Shown: positions 1 through 11,801, counted from the first letter of the stretch. The stretch is 64,000 bases of DNA from Castor canadensis (GCF_047511655.1 NC_133405.1:92229046-92293045); one strand, 5' to 3'. Notes: generated by a model from the sequence alone, not told the origin. Numbers and translations: made by a program.

Positions 1-302
1 GAAAGAAAGGCTTATATTCGGGAGCCAAAGAATGGAGAAGTGGGAGCTGTGCTCACAACTCAACTTCTCAACTGCAGGGAACTGTAGGGTTACTGCTAAA
101 CAATAGGAATAATGACAGGGAGAGAAGGGATCATAAAGGGGCAGAATATTTTTGCCTTTTCTGGGTACCACTGCTTTTTGCTCCTTTCATGGTCTGGTGT
201 TTCTGGTCATGGCAGCTGGTGTCTTTAGCATTGAAGGGGGAAGAAAGAAATTAGGCTAGTCTAGGTCCAGTTAACCCTGTATTATAGTTCTGGGAAAAAA
301 AC

Positions 303-377
303 TTTTTTTTTTATGGTACTAGGGTTTGAATCCAGGGTTTCACACTTGCTAGGCAACTTGTGCTACACCTCCAGCCT
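303..377 (-). mobile_element. ID-type tRNA-like SINE
   Basis: A T-run followed by a reversed B box (GGTTTGAATCC) and reversed A-box region ending CTCCAGCC. The family's forward form has internal Pol III A and B boxes. Confidence 0.75.
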
Positions 378-1029
378 GACAAACCATTTCTTAAATGATC
401 AATATTTTTACATGCAGAGCTGAGTAAAACCTGACCCAACGGTTAAAGCCACAAAGGAGACAGACACTATGAAGATGGAGATGCAGAGTCTTTTCATCCC
501 ATTCTAGTCACCTATTGGACATCTGCAGGCCCAAGTGAAGTCAGTGTTTTCAGCAAAAGGGACCCTCAAATCCCTGAAAAGTAACCTAGGCAACTGTTAT
601 TATTATAACTCATGTGTAAGGTGTTATCACGGCAAAAGCTAGTGGGAGACTAATAATTTGTATTGCCCAGCTGTGTGACCTCCAAAATTAGTGACTTTTT
701 AAGTCAACTAAGAGCAGGTAAAGCTAGAAGAAAACCTGAATAAGGTTTTTCCATGGTTGCAGACAAGGAAACACCAATTTGACCAAAGTGATAGTCTGGC
801 TTCACACCATATCCTAGAAGGGCTTGTATTCCCTTCCAAAGAGGTTGGATTTTTTTCTGCAGATGCCTTTATTTGTTCAATGTGTATCCATCCAGAATTT
901 CTTTATTCATCTACAAGCAGGCATGAATACATATCCCTCATTTCTTCATAAAAGTTAGCATTCTATACCTTTTATTAATATGTGACCTGGAAATCTTTAC
1001 AAATCAGTATATAAAGAGCTTCCTCATTC

Positions 1030-1130
1030 TTTTTTCTTTTTCTCCTTTCTTTTGTGGTGGCTAAGGGATTAAACCCAGGGTCTTGCATGTGCTAGGTAAA
1101 TTCTCTACCACTAATCTCTATCCCCAGCCC
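1030..1130 (-). mobile_element. Diverged ID-type SINE
   Basis: A pyrimidine-rich tail, then TTAAACCCAGGGTCTTGCATG and CTACCACTAATC...CCCAGCCC, a reversed tRNA-like SINE with many substitutions. Confidence 0.6.
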
Positions 1131-1339
1131 TCTCATTCTTTTTTATTTTTTTACAGCTCCTTAGCATTCCTTTGTGTGCATGCATGTACCCTAACTTTTT
1201 TAACATTGGCTAGTTTACACTTTGTGGCTATAAATATTCTATAATGAATAATCTTATATGTGTATCATTTTGCATATTTCCAGAAAGGGAATGAGTGGAC
1301 TAGGGGGGTAAATATGCCTTTTTTTTGTATTTATTTTTG

Positions 1340-2014
1340 TTTGTTTTTTTATGGTGCGGGGGTTTGAACTTAGGGCCTACACCTTGAGCCACTCCACCAG
1401 CCCTTTGTTGTGATGGGTATTTTCAAGATAGGGTTTCCCAAATGATTTGCCCAGGCTGGCTTCAAATCGCAATCCTCCTGATCTCTGCCTCCTGAGTAGC
1501 TAGGATTACAGGCGTGAGCCACTGGCACCTGGCTAGATACGCCTTTGCAATTCAGTAGATGTTGCCAAATTGTCCTCCATGTACTACTTTGCATTCCTAC
1601 TTGCAGTGAATGATAGTATGTAGGCATGCAAGATGCTCCACCACTTGAGCCACCCTGCCAGCCCTTTTTTGCATTAGGTATTTTTGATACAGGGTCTCAT
1701 GAACTATTTTCCTGAGGCTGGCTTCATACCATGATCCTCCTGATCTCTGCCTCCTGAGTAGCTAGGATTACAGGTGTGAGCCACCAGCACCTGGCCTGGC
1801 TTGTTTGTTGAGATGGGGGTCTCACCAGCTCTTTGGCTAAACTGGCCTTGAACTGAAGTCCTCCTGATTTCCACCTCTCAAATAGCTGGGATTACAGTGG
1901 TGAGCTACTGTGCTCAGAATCCTGACAGATATTTTTAAGTGGTATTAGAATTTGAACTCAGGGCTCCACACTTGCTAGATAGGTGTGCTACTGCTTGAGC
2001 TACACCTCTAGCCC
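1340..2014 (-). mobile_element. Cluster of composite B1-ID and ID SINEs
   Basis: Four reversed SINE units lie in near-tandem: a composite element at 1340-1534, a second at about 1630-1796, a B1-like monomer at about 1797-1918, and an ID-type unit at about 1930-2014. The composites show the ID part (GAGCCACTCCACCAGCCC) followed by the B1-like part (CTCCTGAGTAGCTAGGATTA). Confidence 0.8.
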
Positions 2015-2153
2015 TTGATATAGATTTTAAAAATTATTAATAGAATGTGTTCAAAATACACAAAAGTAAAAAATACTTGTAAAAGGACTGGAACAGTCTG
2101 GGTCCTTGGAACGGTCAAACAGGCACATGGGAAAAACTGGAAATCAAATTCAG

Positions 2154-2231
2154 TGCCAGGACTGTAGTTCAGTGGTATGTCACGTGCTTAGCATTTGAGA
2201 GGTCCCCACACCACAAGGAAAAAAAAAAACT
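2154..2231 (+). mobile_element. Diverged ID-type SINE
   Basis: GCCAGGACTGTAGTTCAGTGG followed by GCTTAGCATTTGAGAGG and an A-run. This is the plus-strand form of a tRNA-like SINE with the A box still visible. Confidence 0.6.
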
Positions 2232-2487
2232 CCAATATTAGTAGAACGAACATAGACATAAAGGAAAAAGAAGGTCCAGGTAAAAGGAAGGAAGAACAGA
2301 GTCCCAGTGTCACTTGTTTTGAGCTCTTCACAAAAACTGGAGAGGAAGTTATAGAACCCTGAAGTTAGAAAAACTATCCCAAAACATGCTTCCTTTCTAT
2401 ACATTCCAAAAAAAATCATTTCATATAAAAGAGTAGAGGTTAACTTCCATAAAAAGATATTGTGTTAAAAAAAAATAAGCAGTCACA

Positions 2488-2701
2488 TGCCAGGTGCCAG
2501 TAGCTCACACCTATAATCCTAGTTACTTGGGAGGCCGAGATTGGGAAGACGGCAGTTCAAGGCCAGCCCGGGCAAATAGTTTACAAGCCCCATCTCCAAA
2601 ATAACCAGAGCAAAATGGACTGGAGGCATGGCTCAAGTGGTAGAATGCCTGCTTTGCAAGTACGAAGCCCTAAATTCAAACCCCAGTTCCACCAAAAAAA
2701 A
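2488..2701 (+). mobile_element. Composite B1-ID SINE
   Basis: The left half is B1-like (GCTCACACCTATAATCCTAG, GGAGGCCGAGATTGGG). The right half is tRNA/ID-like (GGCTCAAGTGGTAGAATGCC, TTCAAACCCCAG) with a final A-run. Confidence 0.85.
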
Positions 2702-3389
2702 ATTATACAAGATATGAAAGGTTAACATAAACAGAATTAGAAAAATACAGAAATGAGGTAATAGAATTCAACAAACTAGAAGCAAAACAAAAGGTCATTT
2801 CAGTCATTCACACTAAACTACAAGCAACATAAGAGTGAATAAAGACACAGATAATGAGTGGCTTAATAGAAAGATGAAAAGGAGGACATTTTTAAGATCA
2901 AAAAGACATGAAAAGACTTCTGGTTCCAACATGGACATGCAAAGAACGAAAGAAAAGAAACTTTCATCTTTGCAAGTAGGGTAGGGTAGGGAGCAAACGA
3001 ATGAGTACGTGAACTCATCAGAGGATAGCTATGATCACAGCGCAGATGGCCATCCTGAAATTTGGAGAGAGACAAGAGCCTGCAGGGAGTCACAGGACCA
3101 GAGAATTTGCCTACCTAGGGCTGGAGCCACCGGATGCTACATAAACTGATAGAAACCTTAAACTAGAAATTGGGATGAATTGTTGGAGGCCAAGCACAGG
3201 CTAGGGAAAGAGTGGGAAGCTTTTAAGGGCTACCTTTTGCAGGCTATTATTCCAAGAACCCCACCAGGCTCTCAGAGAAGAATGGGGAAAATCTGGGGAA
3301 CGCTCCTTCCTAGCCCCCAAGTGCTGGCTGGAGGAAGGAGACACCTTTAAATTAAAGACAAAAAAAAGACTGGATCTGCAGGGCAACAT

Positions 3390-3765
3390 ATAAAGACTTT
3401 TTTTTTTAAGAGATAGAGTCTTGCTGGGCTCTGGTGGCTCACGCCTGTAATCCTAGCTACTCAGGAGGCAGAGATCAGGTGAATCGAGGTTCGAAGTCAG
3501 CCCGGGCAAAAAGTTCTGCGAGACCATATCTCAAAGAACCCTCCACAAAAATAGGGCTGGTGGAGTGGCTCAAGGTGAAGGCCCTGAGTTCAAGCCCCAG
3601 TACTGGAAAAAAAGAAAAAAAGAGGGAGAGATAGAGTCTTCCTGTGTTGTTCAGGCTGGCTTTGAACTCAAAGAATCCTTCTGCCTTTGCCTCCTGGGTA
3701 GCTGGACCACAGGTGCATACCACATTCTGGGCCCTTTGAAGGACTACATTCCAGGTGCAATGTGT
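3390..3765 (-). mobile_element. B1-like SINE split by a composite SINE
   Basis: An older minus-strand B1-like unit (AGAGATAGAGTCTT ... GGCTGGCTTTGAACTC ... CTCCTGGGTAGCTGG) is interrupted by a plus-strand composite SINE at about 3423-3626. The 14-bp sequence AGAGATAGAGTCTT occurs on both sides, the signature of target-primed insertion. Confidence 0.75.
3423..3626 (+). mobile_element. Composite B1-ID SINE nested in a B1
   Basis: It starts GCTGGGCTCTGGTGGCTCAC, passes GGGCTGGTGGAGTGGCTCAA and ends in an A-rich tail. It is flanked by the 14-bp duplication AGAGATAGAGTCTT. Confidence 0.85.
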
Positions 3766-3842
3766 CCTGGGGTGTGAGGCCTGTGAAATGCTTGGGGTTC
3801 TGCTTCTCAGTAGTGTGAACACCTTGAGTACTTTGGGTCTTT

Positions 3843-4042
3843 CTTTTTTTTTTCGGTACTGGGGCTTGAACTCAGGGCCTACAACTTGAGCTACTCCACC
3901 AGCCCTTTTTTTTGTTATGAGGTTTTTCAAGATAGTGTCTCATGGACTATTTGTCTGAGCTGGCTTCAAATTGTGATCCTCTTGATCTCTGCCTCCTGAG
4001 TAGCTAGGATTACAGGCGTGAGCCACCAACGCTGGGCTGAGT
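3843..4042 (-). mobile_element. Composite B1-ID SINE
   Basis: A T-run, TACTGGGGCTTGAACTCAGG, GAGCTACTCCACCAGCCC, then the reversed B1-like part ending ATTACAGGCGTGAGCCACC. Confidence 0.85.
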
Positions 4043-4067
4043 TTACAACGCTGGGCTGAGTTTACTT

Positions 4068-5621
4068 TTCTTTTTTTTTTTTTTTTTCATTTTTCTTTTA
4101 TTATTCATATGTGCATACAAGGCTTGGTTCATTTCTCCCCCCTGCCCCCACCCCCTCCCTTACCACCCACTCCACCCCCTCCTTCTCCCCCCCCCAATAC
4201 CCAGCAGAAACTATTTTGCCCTTATCTCTAATTTTGTTGTAGAGAGAGTATAAGCAATAATAGGAAGGAACAAGGGGTTTTGCTGGTTGAGATAAGGATA
4301 GCTATACAGGGCATTGACTCACATTGATTTCCTGTGCGTGGGTGTTACCTTCTAGGTTAATTCTTTTTGATCTAACCTTTTCTCTAGTTCCTGGTCTCCT
4401 TTTCCTATTGGCCTCAGTTGCTTTAAGGTATCTGCTTTAGTTTCTCTGCATTAAGGGAAACAAATGCTAGCTAGTTTTTTAGGTGTCTTACCTATCCTCA
4501 CCCCTCCCTTGTGTGCTCTCGCTTTTATCATGTGCTCATAGTCCAATCCCCTTGTTGTGTTTGCCCTTGATCTAATGTCCACATATGAGGGAGAACATAC
4601 GATTTTTGGTCTTTTGAGCCAGGCTAACCTCACTCAGAATGATGTTCTCCAATTCCATCCCTTTACCAGCGAATGATAACATTTCGTTCTTCTTCATGGC
4701 TGCATAAAATTCCATTGTGTATAGATACCACATTTTCTTAATCCATTCGTCAGTGGTGGGGCATCTTGGCTGTTTCCATAACTTGGCTATTGTGAATAGT
4801 GCCACAATAAACATGGATGTGCAGGTGCCTCTGGAGTAACAGTCTTTTGGGTATATCCCCAAGAGTGGTATTGCTGGATCAAATGGTAGATCAATGTCCA
4901 GCTTTTTAAGTAGCCTCCAAATTTTTTTCCAGAGTGGTTGTACTAGTCTACATTCCCACCAACAGTGTAAGAGGGTTCCTTTTTCCCCGCATCCTCGCCA
5001 CCACCTGTTGTTGGTGGTGTTGCTGATGATGGCTATTCTAACAGGGGTGAGGTGGAATCTTAGTGTGGTTTTAATTTGCATTTCCTTTATTGCTAGAGAT
5101 GGTGAGCATTTTTTCATGTGTTTTCTGGCCATTTGAATTTCTTCTTTTGAGAAAGTTCTGTTTAGTTCACCTGCCCATTTCTTTATTGGTTCATTAGTTT
5201 TGGGAGAATTTAGTTTTTTAAGTTCCCTGTATATTCTGGTTATCAGTCCTTTGTCTGATATATAGTTGGCAAATATTTTCTCCCACTCTGTGGGTGTTCT
5301 CTTCAGTTTAGAGACCATTTCTTTTGATGAACAGAAGCTTTTTAGCTTTATGAGGTCCCATTTATCTATGCTATCTCTTAGTTGCTGTGCTGCTGGGGTT
5401 TCATTGAGAAAGTTCTTACCTATACCTACTAACTCCAGAGTATTTCCTACTCTTTCCTGTATCAACTTTAGAGTTTGTGGTCTGATATTAAGATCCTTGA
5501 TCCATTTTGAGTTAATCTTGGTGTAGGGTGATATACATGGATCTAGTTTCAGTTTTTTGCAGACTGCTAACCAGTTTCCCCAGCAGTTTTTGTTGAAGAG
5601 GCTGCTATTTCTCCATAAATA
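4068..5621 (-). mobile_element. 5'-truncated LINE-1 (end of ORF2 plus 3'UTR)
   Basis: On the minus strand, an open frame from 5465 to 4572 encodes the C-terminal part of L1 ORF2. It includes the cysteine-containing segment [20 protein letters not shown], then [20 protein letters not shown] and [20 protein letters not shown], ending SLICGH at the normal ORF2 stop. The frame stays L1-like upstream to about 5620, where the copy ends. Below 4572 is a 3'UTR with a G-rich polypurine tract (minus strand of 4137-4195) and a poly(A) tail at 4068-4090. The long intact frame suggests a fairly young copy; it cannot be mobile because endonuclease and polymerase are missing. Confidence 0.93.
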
Positions 5622-5627
5622 ACTCTT

Positions 5628-5750
5628 TTTTAAACTTTATTTTGATACAGGGTTTTTCTATATCATCCAGGCTGGCCTTGAACTCACAACTTTCTTGCCT
5701 CCACCTCCTGAGTGCTGGGATTACAGGCATGAACCATGACATGCCTAGCG
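5628..5750 (-). mobile_element. B1-like SINE
   Basis: Reversed B1: TTTTGATACAGGGTTTTTCT, CAGGCTGGCCTTGAACTCAC, CTCCTGAGTGCTGGGATTAC. It abuts the 5' end of the truncated L1. Confidence 0.8.
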
Positions 5751-5940
5751 TCATAAAATAACTCCTTTTTTTTTGGAGGTATTGGGGATAAAATAACTCT
5801 TAAATTAAAAAAGGAGTGATTGACTGTCATCACTTTGCAAAGTTCTAATGAAATAGTAAGTCCAGACAATGTCTATCTAGGGTCACAAAATCATAAATAT
5901 GAGCAGCTGTTATGTGTCAGTTAAAAATAAAAATATAGGT

Positions 5941-5943
<3 letters not shown>

Positions 5944-6012
<69 letters not shown>
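5944..6012. repeat. Compound (TA)n(GA)n(GACA)n microsatellite
   Basis: About 14 TA units run directly into about 13 GA units and then four GACA units. Likely polymorphic. Confidence 0.97.
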
Positions 6013-6329
6013 TGAGCCTCCTGATGAAAGAACTCATAGTACCACCTATCAAGTATTCTTGCCCCAAAATTGAGCTGTAGCAGATTAACCTTTAGTTCAA
6101 ATTACTAAGTTTGTAGACATGCAAGCAACAGAGGAACATGTTGAGTAAGACCATGGAAAGAAATCATCCTTAAGAAACCAGGCTACCTTCAGGTTTCTGC
6201 TTAAATGTTGCTTCTTCAATGAGGGCTGCTTGATGTCTCATAAACTAACCAGCCTTCCACATCCCCAGGCATCTAAACTCTTCTCCCTGGGCTCTACTTT
6301 GTTTGCACTCAGTAGCAAGATCTGAGTTT

Positions 6330-6480
6330 CTTTTTTTCTTTTTTTTTTTTTCTGAGACAGGGTCTTACCAGACAGCCCAGACTGACCTGAAACTCACTGT
6401 GTAGCATAGACTAACTCATGATCCTCTTGTCTCTGCCCTTGGGACTTAAGCCTGCGAGTCTTTGGACTAGCACTTATGCC
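6330..6480 (-). mobile_element. Diverged B1-like SINE
   Basis: A long T-run, CTGAGACAGGGTCTTACCAG, CCCAGACTGACCTGAAACTC, with a degraded remainder. Confidence 0.6.
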
Positions 6481-6615
6481 AATGGCTCTCCTGGGTCCCA
6501 GGCCCTCAGACTTGGACATTTATTAACTCCCCTGAGTTTCCAGCTTGCTGACTCACCCTGTGGATCTTGAGACTTGTCAGTCTCCTTAATAGTGTTTTGA
6601 TAATTCCTTATAAAA

Positions 6616-6735
6616 ATCTCTCTCTCTCTCTGTTTCTGTCTTTCTATCTCTGTCTCTATCTCTCTCTGCCTATCTCTGTCTCTTCATGTCAATCTCTCTC
6701 TGTCACTTTGCCTCTGTCTGTCTGTCTCTCTCCAG
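6616..6735. repeat. (CT)n-rich low-complexity region
   Basis: About 120 bp of CTCT, TGTCT and CTGT units with interruptions. Confidence 0.9.
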
Positions 6736-6785
6736 ATGGTCCCCTACTTATTGGAGGTTTAATTTATAATTTTTAAACTTTACTG

Positions 6786-6992
6786 TGATACTGGGTGCTG
6801 GTGGCTCACACCTGTAATCCTAACTACTCAGGAGGCAGAGATCAGGAGGATCACAGTTCAAAGCCAGCCCAAGAAAAGAGTTTGTGAGACCCTATCTTGA
6901 AAAAACCCATCACAATAAAAGGGCTGGTGGAGCAACTCAAGGTGTAGGCCCTGAGTTCAAGCCCCAGTACTGAAAACAAACAAACAAACAAA
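6786..6992 (+). mobile_element. Composite B1-ID SINE
   Basis: CTGGGTGCTGGTGGCTCACA through AGGGCTGGTGGAGCAACTCA and GAGTTCAAGCCCCAGTACTG, with a (CAAA)n tail. Confidence 0.85.
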
Positions 6993-7147
6993 AAACCCCA
7001 AGAAACTTTACTGTGGTGTGAAAGTGCCATGCAGAATTTTGAATTCTGATCTTTTTGCAGGTTAGCAATATGCAGCATGCATATGCATGGTACCATGTTC
7101 TCTGAGAAGGGACGCAAATGAGTGAGATATGATTGTCTGGGAGGGTG

Positions 7148-7446
7148 TGATGGTTAGTCCTGGTTGTCAGTTTGGTAAAGCACAATTCTGGGTGTGTCTA
7201 TAAGGGTGTTTCCAGAGTTTACTTACATATAATAGGCCAGTGAACTGAGTGAGGAAGACCTGCCTTGAACATGGGTGGCACCATCCAGTAAGCTGGGTGT
7301 CCAGATGGAACAAAGAGTGGAAGAATGGGGAAGTATGCACAGATATACACTTGACTTTTTTTTTTTTTGGCTGTACTGAGGTTTGAACTCAGGGCCTCAT
7401 GCTTGCTATAACAGGCACTCTCCCGCTTGAGCCATTCTGCTAGCCT

Positions 7447-7479
<33 letters not shown>

Positions 7480-7970
7480 CTGTGTGTCTGTGTGTCTGTG
7501 TGTGTCTGTGTGTTGAGATTTTTGAGATAAGGTCTTGAGAACAATTTGCCTGGGTTGGACTTGAACCATGATCCTTCTGATCTCTGCCTTCTGAGTAGCT
7601 AGCATCATAGGCATGAACCAACAGTACCAGGCTTGACTTTTCTTGAGTAGGTGCTTTTTTTTGTTGTTGCTGTCATCAGTCACAGTCCTTAAATAGATTC
7701 CAGATTCTTCAGCCTTTGGACATGGACTCACATCAATGACTCTCCAGGGAGCTTCCAGGCCTTCAGCATAGGATGGAGTCTGAGTCATTGGTCCCCCTTG
7801 TTCTGAGGCTCCCAGCTTCTTGGACTGAGCAGCTACTGGTTTCCCCAGTCTTCAGCTTTCAGACAGCCATTGTAGGACTCTCCAGCCTCCAACCGTGTAA
7901 GCAAATCTTGTCTTATAATTATATATAACATTCTATTGGTTCATTCCTCTGGAGAACCCTGACTAATACA
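7148..7970 (+). mobile_element. ERVL-type LTR (MLT2-like) interrupted by a SINE
   Basis: It begins TGATGGTTAGTCCTGG and ends CTCTGGAGAACCCTGACTAA then TACA, the termini of MLT2-like ERVL LTRs. A reversed composite SINE with a TG microsatellite interrupts it at about 7358-7635. No viral gene is attached. The family name is from memory of the consensus. Confidence 0.65.
7358..7635 (-). mobile_element. Composite SINE with internal (TG)n
   Basis: Reversed ID part (GTTTGAACTCAGGGCCTCAT), then a TG/TGTC microsatellite at 7450-7513, then the reversed B1-like part. The microsatellite lies where the A-rich linker between the two halves would be. Confidence 0.8.
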
Positions 7971-8463
7971 GAGAGGAAACCCAAAAAAGAGCTTGGTGGT
8001 ATTTCTGAGTTTACAAGACAAAGTTATGAGTTTGTGGAGGTAATGGCAGCTGGAATTCACAGGGCAGTGCAGAGTACCACAGAGGAGAGCGTTCAGAGAG
8101 AAAGCTCTGGAGATCTGCAGTGGGTTCGTTTCGGGTCTTCAGCTGAATTCTGATCAGCACATGTGCAAGGAAAGTATGTGAGGCCCAGGGAAATGCCACT
8201 GAACAGGATCTGACTGATCTTCAGATCCAGGAAGGTAGTTTATCTCCACACCAGCCTGAGTGGAAAAACTTCCCAACACATGGGACATTGGTGTCGCTTC
8301 TGTATCAAATTAGTTCTAGACTGTCATTTAAATGAGCCCAAGACTAAAGGCTGTTCATATCCTGCCTAAAAAACAGTTTAAAATGCAAGTCTCAAAAGGA
8401 TCAAATTTATTAACCATGATCCAGAACAAAACAAAAAAATTTTTAAAGTATAAAAGAATTTAG

Positions 8464-8551
8464 GGGCTGGAGGTGTGGCTCAAGTGGTAGAGTCCCTGCC
8501 TTGCAACTGGGAGGCCCTGAGTTCAAGCCCCACTAGTGCCAAAAAAAAACA
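8464..8551 (+). mobile_element. ID-type SINE
   Basis: GGGCTGGAGGTGTGGCTCAA, GTGGTAGAGTCCCTGCCTTG, GAGTTCAAGCCCC and an A-run. The A box (TGGCTCAAGTGG) and B box (GAGTTCAAGCC) are intact. Confidence 0.85.
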
Positions 8552-8687
8552 AAAGTTAAAAGAACTTAGCACCCAACAAAGTAAAATTTATAATGTTTGG
8601 CATCCAATAAAAATTATCAAGCATGAAAAGAAGCAAGAAAATATAACCCCTAATGAGGAAAAATATAAGCCATAAAAAATGACCCAG

Positions 8688-8880
8688 GCTGGGTGCTGGT
8701 GGCTCACACCTGTAATCCTAGCTACTCAGGAGGCAGAGATCAGGAGGGTCGAGGTTCAAAACCAGCCCTATTTCAAAAAAAAAACCCATCACAAAAAAAG
8801 GGCTGGTGCCTAGCAAGTGTGAGGCCCTGAGTTCAAACCCCAGTACTGCCAAAAAAAAAAGAAAAGAAAAGAAAAGAAAA
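8688..8880 (+). mobile_element. Composite B1-ID SINE
   Basis: GCTGGGTGCTGGTGGCTCAC, a short B1-like part, then an ID part lacking its A-box side (GGGCTGGTGCCTAGCAAGTG) and a GAAAA-repeat tail. Confidence 0.8.
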
Positions 8881-9182
8881 TGACCCAGATGATAGAATAA
8901 GAAGACAAATGACATTAAAACAGCTGTTAAAATATGCACCATACATTAAAGAAGGTAGAGAAAAGCATGAGCATGTTTGAAATAAAGCACACATGGAAAA
9001 CCCTTCCACATAGTCCCTTGCTCAATTCAGTCCCACCTCAATTCAGGGCTAAGATCCAGTCTTTATTGGAGAGAATATGGCTATGCTCATTGAATGGCAG
9101 AATTTGCTGGAAATCTGCTTTTTGGAACTTGCCAGAAAGCCATCCTTTGGGATGCCAGGGAAAGCTAGTTATGGGGAGGTTT

Positions 9183-9470
9183 TATTAGTCAGTTGTTCTG
9201 TTACTTTAATGAAATACTTGAAGAGACTAAATTTGTAAAGAAAACAGGTTTATTTAGCTCATCTTTTTGGAGGTTGAAAGTCTAAACCACACCACAGGCT
9301 CTGGTGAGGGCTTCCTTTGGCTGTGTCACCTCATGGTGATGGCAATGGCAGGAGAACATGTGAGAGCAAGCAATCGCATTTGCCAGGTAGGAAGCAAGAA
9401 AGAGACTGGGGTCCCAAAATCCCTTCCAAAGGAACCTCACCAATTGACCTTATGACGTTCCACAAGGCCC
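9183..9470 (-). mobile_element. MaLR-type LTR (THE1/MST-like)
   Basis: On the minus strand it ends ...GTATTTCATTAAAG, ACAGAACAACTGACTAATA, with an AATAAACC-like signal decayed to GCTAAATAAACC, as in MaLR LTRs. It is abutted by ID-type SINEs. The class is recalled, so moderate confidence. Confidence 0.55.
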
Positions 9471-9875
9471 CACTTTTTTTTTTGGTAGTACTTGGGTTTG
9501 AACTTGGGGCTTCCTTGCTAGGCAGGTACACTACCACTTGAGTCACATCCCCCAGTCCTTTTTGCTTTGGTTATTTTTGGAGTAGGGTATTTACATTTAT
9601 GCCTAGACTGCATAGCTGGGATGACAGATACATGCCACCACACCCAGCTTTTCATTGGCTGAGATTATTTTTTTTTTCGGTGGCACTGGAGTTTGAACTC
9701 AGGGCCTCACGCTTGCTAGGCAGGCGCTCTACCGCTTGAGCCACTCTACTAGCCTTATTGGCTGAGATGGGATCTCACTAACTTTTTGCCCTGACTGGCT
9801 TTGAATTAAGATCCTCCTGATGCCCACCTCCCAAGTAGCTAAAATTACAGGTGTGAGCTGCCACTCCTGGCCAAT
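9471..9875 (-). mobile_element. SINE cluster (two ID-type, two B1-like)
   Basis: Reversed ID-type units at about 9471-9555 and 9666-9755 alternate with reversed B1-like units at about 9556-9650 and 9756-9872. Confidence 0.75.
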
Positions 9876-11407
9876 CCTGCGTGTTTTTGGTTGCTGTAGT
9901 TCTTAACCTGTACTATTTGGCATGGAAATACTAAGAGGCACTCTATATAATTCTCTGGACTTCCTACCTGGTCTTCCTTGCCTCCATTGTGTAGCAACTG
10001 CCCAATTTCTACTTGGTAATTAAGGTCAACCACTCAAGCCAGTAAATCAACTCTTAGCCCCCTTCTTTTGTCTGTAGTTTCACTGGGATAAATAATCCAA
10101 AATATCCCAAAATGTTCATCCTTCTAATTTGGTGAAATTGTTGTGCCCCTTAGTAGAAGCATACAGTTCCTTGGGGATTCAGATCTCCAAACTGGCAGAG
10201 CTCAAAGTTGCCAAGACTGGAAGCAAAAATTCTGTGAGTGGGTTAATAATTATAATAATAAGAGGAGCCACTCCTGCTTCTACTCTTTGATTCTGGGGCC
10301 CATTTATTCTGAGGAGTCAGCACTATATAATGTTTTCTAACTCCGAGTATATATTACATCCTATAAAACAGAATCCCATCCTTTCAGGGTGTTGCTTCTC
10401 CACGGACATCAATAACTGAGTCTTCAGTAAGTCATTCTGCCTTTCAGTTGCACCAGCTGCTTCAGGATGCCAGGGTATGTGGTAAGACCAGTTAAACTCC
10501 ACAGGCATGAGCCCATTTCATCATTTGTTTTGCTGTGACATGAGTGTACAGATCAGGTGCAAGGCTGTGCAGAAGAGTCAACACATGCTGACACTTGTGC
10601 TGGCACAAGTATTATGGGCAGGGAAGAGAAAACTACATCCAGAATATGTGTCTGTTCCTGTGAAGATGAATCTCTCATCACACTGCTGTAATGCCATGTC
10701 TGTCCACTGTGGCATCAGCACATCTTGCAGACCCGTTATAAGCCAGTTTTCAGTCTTCCTTCCTCAGTCAATTGGTCATAAAGAACACTACATGATGCCA
10801 TAGGCATGGACTACAGAAGAGGAGGCAGGGTCAGACTGCCCTCTGACCTGCCCAATGTGGTTATTTGGTCATGGATCAGTGCAATGCCTGCCTAAGCTTA
10901 CGGCCATGTGGGTGAGAGAGGACTCCAGTTCAGACAGGAATCTCAGACGCTCTGCCTGCATGACGTAGTAAGTCGGAGCTATTTCTCAAAAGGAGACAGG
11001 GCGCATACCTGCTTTAAAATCCCACAAGGTTATATTATGATTCTCTCCTTGGTGCTTTCTGGGAATTCCATACAACATTTTTACTTGTCATGGACACTTC
11101 AAGTATCATTGGCTTTTCTGGATCACAAGGTCCAAGAGCAGCTTGTGCTACAATCTGAACTACAGAACTTTATTTTGTCTGGTCCCCTGGTGACTCTTCA
11201 GAAGGGTTTGAAGTAGCATACTCAAATGTGACATCCAAAATACAAAAGGCTACCAAGGGTTGTATCTCTTTTTGGTAGGAAGTTATCGGGTGTAGCAACT
11301 TGACTTTCACCTTGGAAGGAATATTTTGACATGCTCCAGATCTTTTTACTCCTAGAAACTTTATTGAGGTGGCAGGCCCCTGAATTTTTGTGGCGTTTAT
11401 ATCCAAC

Positions 11408-11801
11408 TGTATTAGGCAGAGTTCTCAAGAGAAACAGAACCAATGGGATGTCTATATATTTAGAGAGAGATTTATTTTAAGGAATTGATTTGTGTGATTA
11501 TGGAGGATGGCAAGTCACAAATCTGCAGGGTAGGCTGGCAGTCTGGAGCCCTAGGGAAGAGCCAGTGTTACAGTTCAAGTTCTAAGGCCTTCGACTGGCC
11601 AAATTCCTTCTTGCGCAGGGAGATCAGTCTTTGTTATATTAAGGCCTTCAACTGATTGGATAGGCCCACCCACATTATGGAGGGCAATCTCCTTTACTCA
11701 GACTTCACTAATTTAAATGTTAATCTCATCCAAAAAACACCTTCATAGAAAAATCTAGAAACACTTTGATTCAGCCAAATTGACAACCAAATTAACCATC
11801 A
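11408..11801 (-). mobile_element. ERVL-type LTR (MLT2-like)
   Basis: It starts TGTATTAGGCAGAGTTCTCA and ends CAAATTAACCATCA, the reversed termini of MLT2-type LTRs. It contains TTTATTTTAAGGAATTGATT. Almost full length, lying within the ERVL remnant. Confidence 0.65.

Noticed and set aside
3475-3930. 151-codon minus-strand open frame
   Set aside because: It consists of translated SINE sequence (composite and B1-like elements).
4572-5465. 297-codon frame as a cellular gene
   Set aside because: Its protein is the C-terminal part of LINE-1 ORF2 followed by an L1 3'UTR and poly(A), so it is a transposon fragment.
7219-7788. 189-codon minus-strand open frame with His/Thr repeats
   Set aside because: It crosses an LTR, a SINE and a TG microsatellite; the repeats encode the His/Thr run.
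8464-8551. tRNA-like sequence with A and B boxes
   Set aside because: The boxes belong to an ID-type SINE with an A-tail, present in dozens of copies. No cloverleaf of a functional tRNA gene was found.
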